Assembly: GCA_009731375.1 (NCBI GenBank)
Contig: BJOX01000190.1
Coordinates: 381,488-445,487 of the forward strand
Direction of reading: 5' to 3'
Source: Paulinella micropora
Lineage: Eukaryota; Cercozoa; Imbricatea; Euglyphida
Length of the DNA stretch: 64,000 nucleotides
Each line of letters starts with the position of its first letter. Positions within the stretch are counted from its first letter, which is position 1. The notes under the pieces are model-generated. The model was not told the DNA's origin. It searched no databases and worked only from the letters and a program-made list of their open reading frames with translations. Made by a program: the position numbers and the translations under genes. This document shows positions 61,253 to 64,000 of this stretch, in pieces.

Positions 61253-62172
61253 AAGAGTTGCGTAATTGAATAATTGGTCGCACCACCATTAAAAGTTGTT
61301 TTATTTTTTATGCTGAGAATTGGGCTTTCAGTAGTGCTCGCTGGCTCACTTCCTTCCGCTTCGTTTGATATGCTCGAATTAATAGTGTTGGGTCCCTCAA
61401 TAAACATACTACAACTAGCCGTTTTTAAACTTTGTATTCCAGTTCCACCATTATTAAATATTCGTGCCACAAAAGGGAGAGTTGTATTCCGCAGACTAAC
61501 ACCAGTGTTGGCATTAGCATACTTAATCATATGGACTTGCTGGAATTCGCCTGTCGTTTGATTCTCAATCGAAAACTTAATAGCTCCGAAACCTAAATAC
61601 TGAAATTGAATTTGAAACACGTTTCCCTTTGTCCAATCTAGTCTAGGCATATCGCCAGTTCCATCACACGGGTCATTCCATCCCGCTTGTTGAAACAAGG
61701 TAGGTATTCCTGCTTTGGTTTGGAGAATATTCATACCGTCATTTTTAGTCTTGTAAAAATAGAAACCATTCTCTAATCCACTATCACCAATACCAATAAA
61801 TGAATAGTAGTCCTTCGTTTCGTCCGTAGTCCATAAGGCAGTGAAGCGACACATAACACCCATACCAGTTCTGTATTTAATTCTTTTTTTGCTTACCGTA
61901 ATGGCATCTGCGGTAGCTTTCGCTTCTGTTTTCAATTCAGCCATATTCTCATTAAATGCTACTTTCGCATCAGTTTGAGTTAATGTCCATATCCGCGTAT
62001 TAACTGTGTAGGGAAAGATTTCCTGTAATACTGGAGTTAACGAGGTCGTTAATGCTTCACCAAAAGCGGATTTCATATTATTGGTTTCAATATGACCATC
62101 GTACCCGATTTGGACATTTACGAAGTCTCCGTCAGGATTTTGGGCGACTAAATTTCGCTGATGAGTGGACAT
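61249..62172 (-). CDS. Putative PLV structural protein, 307 residues
   Basis: Intact ORF starting at ATG 62172, 16 bp after the motif TTAATTAATTTTTTTAA on the minus strand. The N-terminal third is helical (NMKSAFGEALTTSL...). The remainder is beta-rich with aromatic/Gly strands (GMGVMCRFTALW, YYSFIGIGDSGLENGFYFYK), resembling fibre- or receptor-type virion proteins. It lies next to the capsid gene on the same strand, which supports a virion role. No family assigned. Confidence 0.6.
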   Translation of the reverse strand: MSTHQRNLVAQNPDGDFVNVQIGYDGHIETNNMKSAFGEALTTSLTPVLQEIFPYTVNTRIWTLTQTDAKVAFNENMAELKTEAKATADAITVSKKRIKYRTGMGVMCRFTALWTTDETKDYYSFIGIGDSGLENGFYFYKTKNDGMNILQTKAGIPTLFQQAGWNDPCDGTGDMPRLDWTKGNVFQIQFQYLGFGAIKFSIENQTTGEFQQVHMIKYANANTGVSLRNTTLPFVARIFNNGGTGIQSLKTASCSMFIEGPNTINSSISNEAEGSEPASTTESPILSIKNKTTFNGGATNYSITQLL

Positions 62173-62187
62173 AGTTCCTATATTATT

Positions 62188-62203
62188 AAAAAAATTAATT
62201 AAC
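62188..62203 (-). promoter_or_regulatory. AT-rich promoter-like motif before the structural protein gene
   Basis: TTAATTAATTTTTTTA on the minus strand in the 53-bp gap between the capsid gene and ATG 62172. Confidence 0.4.
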
Positions 62204-62225
62204 TATCAAAATTAATTACTACCTC

Positions 62226-63810
62226 TTAACTCATAAGGATTTCAATTCCCTTAACAACAACGGTCCTCTGAAGAATAGCATAAGTATAATAATTCAATTG
62301 TACTGCCCCAGTCGCGCTCCATTCATATCGTCGTTCGGTATCCAAAGACAAACCAGACACTTCATATCCCTCTTCTTCTCTCTTGTCATAAAGAGGGCGG
62401 TTGTGGTCCCAGAAATCAACGTGGAACCAGTTATACTTATACACATTAGTATTCAAAACGGCAGAACCCTTAAGTTTTTCCTTCAAAAGCATATAGTCTT
62501 CATCGCGGGAACAAGTGATATCAAATTGCTGAATTCTATTACCATCCAAAGTAGTGTAATAAGAAGTAATCTTAGCCTGCCCGCGGTTATCGCAATCAAA
62601 TGCAGTGTTCGAACTTTCGGTATTATTAAACCCGCTAGTGTAAATTCGGCGAATTCTCTCACCCTGAGAGCGGTTCATCTTCAAAACAAATGACTGAGTA
62701 CCCTCTGCAAGATTAATTTTCCAAGAGATAGGGTATTCTGTCTTGAACGAAAAGCCTTCACCCGCAATCTTTTGTTGAACACCCAAGATAACATTAGGGT
62801 CAGTTTCAACGGCGAGAAAGAGGTTAAGGTTGGTAATATTTGCAGCCCGTGCAGCCATCGTCGCTCCTGCTCCAACACTAAGGGCGTCAGTTCCATAAAA
62901 TAAAGTTTTGTTCGTTCGCTCCCACACAATCCTCAATTCAAGATTTTCATTAAAACCAATAGTCTTATCAATTTCAAAAATGGTTCAAAAATCATACCTA
63001 GAGGAATAGACACATTGATAACGGGGTCAGCACCATTATCGGTTCCTCCTTCAAAATACTTCGCCTCCTCATAAGCAACATCGACAAAGCTTGCAGCACC
63101 AGTTCCATTTGCAATAAGAGCATCATCATGACGGCGGGCTGAGATAGAAGGTTGTTGGAAGGAATTCTTTACCTCTCCCTTCAATGTGGTGACCAATGCG
63201 CGAAGATTATTCTTAACAGTGTTAATTTTACCTTCAAGGTCGGTAGACCAGCATTTATATCTCCTGTAGCATTTCCTGCGAGGGCTGTGTGTGCGGCAAC
63301 ATCAGCAACTGCGGCCGTGGTATTACTCAACGAATACAAATCATCATAACCAGTAGAAGGAACAGCCACCGTAGTTGGGACATTACACTTTTGAAGCAAA
63401 GACCCATAACCAGACCCAGGCTCGTGGTTTTCCAAAGCCATAAATCTTTCATAGGAAATCTCAGGCTTCCAAATCATCTTAGTGTAATTTCCCACATTTT
63501 GAAGATTACACAGATACTGACCGCTTCTGCTTCGCAGTTCAATTGTCTTAATCATTGAAAGGCAGTCCATAGGAATTCGGTTATACCTTCCAGCATTATT
63601 AGGCGTCTCTGGCGTGTAGGTAAATCGCAAAACAGACCTCGCAAGGTTCAAAGGACGAGTAGGAATTTCAAAAGTTGATTCAATTCCTCCCACGGTTGTA
63701 ATCGGCACAGTCGCAAGACTTTCGCGAGCAGTAAGTTTGTTAAGCAAATACTTACCGCGAATGAGCTCGCTCTGGCTATGTGTAAGTTCTCCTCCATATT
63801 GGACAGGCAT
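62226..63810 (-). pseudogene. MCP: Major capsid protein (double jelly-roll) of a polinton-like virus, two frameshifts
   Basis: Read in three frames: 63810-63181 (209 codons), 63196-62933, 62936-62226, together about 520 codons, the expected size for a PLV or virophage capsid protein. The N-terminus MPVQYGGELTHSQSELIRGK is followed by beta-rich sequence. VINVSIPLGMIF in the second frame is the inter-jelly-roll segment typical of PLV capsids, and the third frame gives ELRIVWERTNKTLFYG and the second jelly roll. The first break is near 63240. The second coincides with an 11-bp direct duplication around 62970-62992 (ATTTTTGAACC twice on the minus strand). ATG at 63810 follows AT-rich DNA. Assembly into icosahedral capsids is inferred from family. 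Confidence 0.78.
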
Positions 63811-64000
63811 TTTTCTTTTTTTGATTGTGGTTCTATATCTTGTAAATAGAAAAAAATAAATAATTAAATTAACGAGATTTCAACAAATTAAAAAATGAAT
63901 TAAATAAATTAAAATAATTCGTCTCGCGATAAATCAACAATGTCATAACAACGCCGAGACCGTTAAGATTAATGGCTTGGTCGTTTTCGTCTGTTAAGTA
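63811..64000. other. AT-rich intergenic region right of the capsid gene
   Basis: Contains [24 protein letters not shown] promoter sequence on the minus strand about 40 bp before the capsid ATG. The last 60 bp may begin a further gene. Minor capsid, packaging ATPase and protease genes expected in a PLV are not in the window. Confidence 0.4.

Noticed and set aside
55601-64000. Calling the viral segment a complete virophage or full polinton
   Set aside because: No integrase, packaging ATPase, protease or terminal inverted repeat is visible in the window. Only polinton-like affinity is supported.

Overview
This window is nuclear DNA from a eukaryote. All three host genes are split into many short exons with GT-AG introns. 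The introns are packed with simple repeats (TATC/GATA, ACAT/ATGT, TC/GA and trinucleotide arrays) and the assembly has twelve N gaps. A unicellular alga or other protist is the best guess: one helicase resembles organellar (plastid or mitochondrial) enzymes, and the right end is an integrated polinton-like virus (PLV), a group known mainly from protist genomes. The lineage cannot be fixed from the sequence alone.

Layout. 1-6716 (minus): a Ty3/gypsy-type LTR retrotransposon with intact gag and a pol that runs off the window. Gag and pol share one frame and are separated by a single TGA. 6717-8044: LTR-like and other non-coding repeat DNA. 8267-17481 (minus): an 18-exon organelle-type DEAD-box RNA helicase with a presequence-like N-terminus and a DEVD motif II. 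17482-21581: a divergent spacer of GATA arrays and a duplicated repeat of about 0.5 kb. 21582-37378 (plus): a 24-exon orthologue of the ribosome-biogenesis helicase Spb4/DDX55, with 52 consecutive serines encoded by a microsatellite and an in-frame TAG followed by a lysine/asparagine-rich continuation. 40101-49013 (plus): a tRNA dimethylallyltransferase gene (MiaA/Mod5/TRIT1 family), with five further phase-matched exons to 52355 that are a C-terminal extension or a second gene. 52356-55600: AT-rich non-coding DNA with palindromes. 55601-64000: part of a PLV with protein-primed DNA polymerase B, lipase, small proteins, virion proteins and major capsid protein.

I assembled the exon models by hand, checking splice sites and phase. 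The Spb4 model sums to exactly 800 codons including the stop, and the organellar helicase to 571. The two helicases and the tRNA enzyme all act on RNA, but nothing shows co-regulation.

The most distinctive property is repeated local duplication of exon edges. Nearly every kilobase of intron holds decayed copies of a neighbouring exon end with its splice site, often welded to a microsatellite. Two regular arrays (P-loop exon of the tRNA enzyme, units of about 100 bp; a later exon, units of about 120 bp) precede the real exon. Other noteworthy items are an intronic family of about 209-bp hairpin elements, a dispersed repeat whose small hairpin keeps pairing while its sequence changes, a tRNA-derived SINE cluster, and a PLV broken only by indels, at least two of which are short tandem duplications. 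Host and retroelement coding sequence shows no frameshift.
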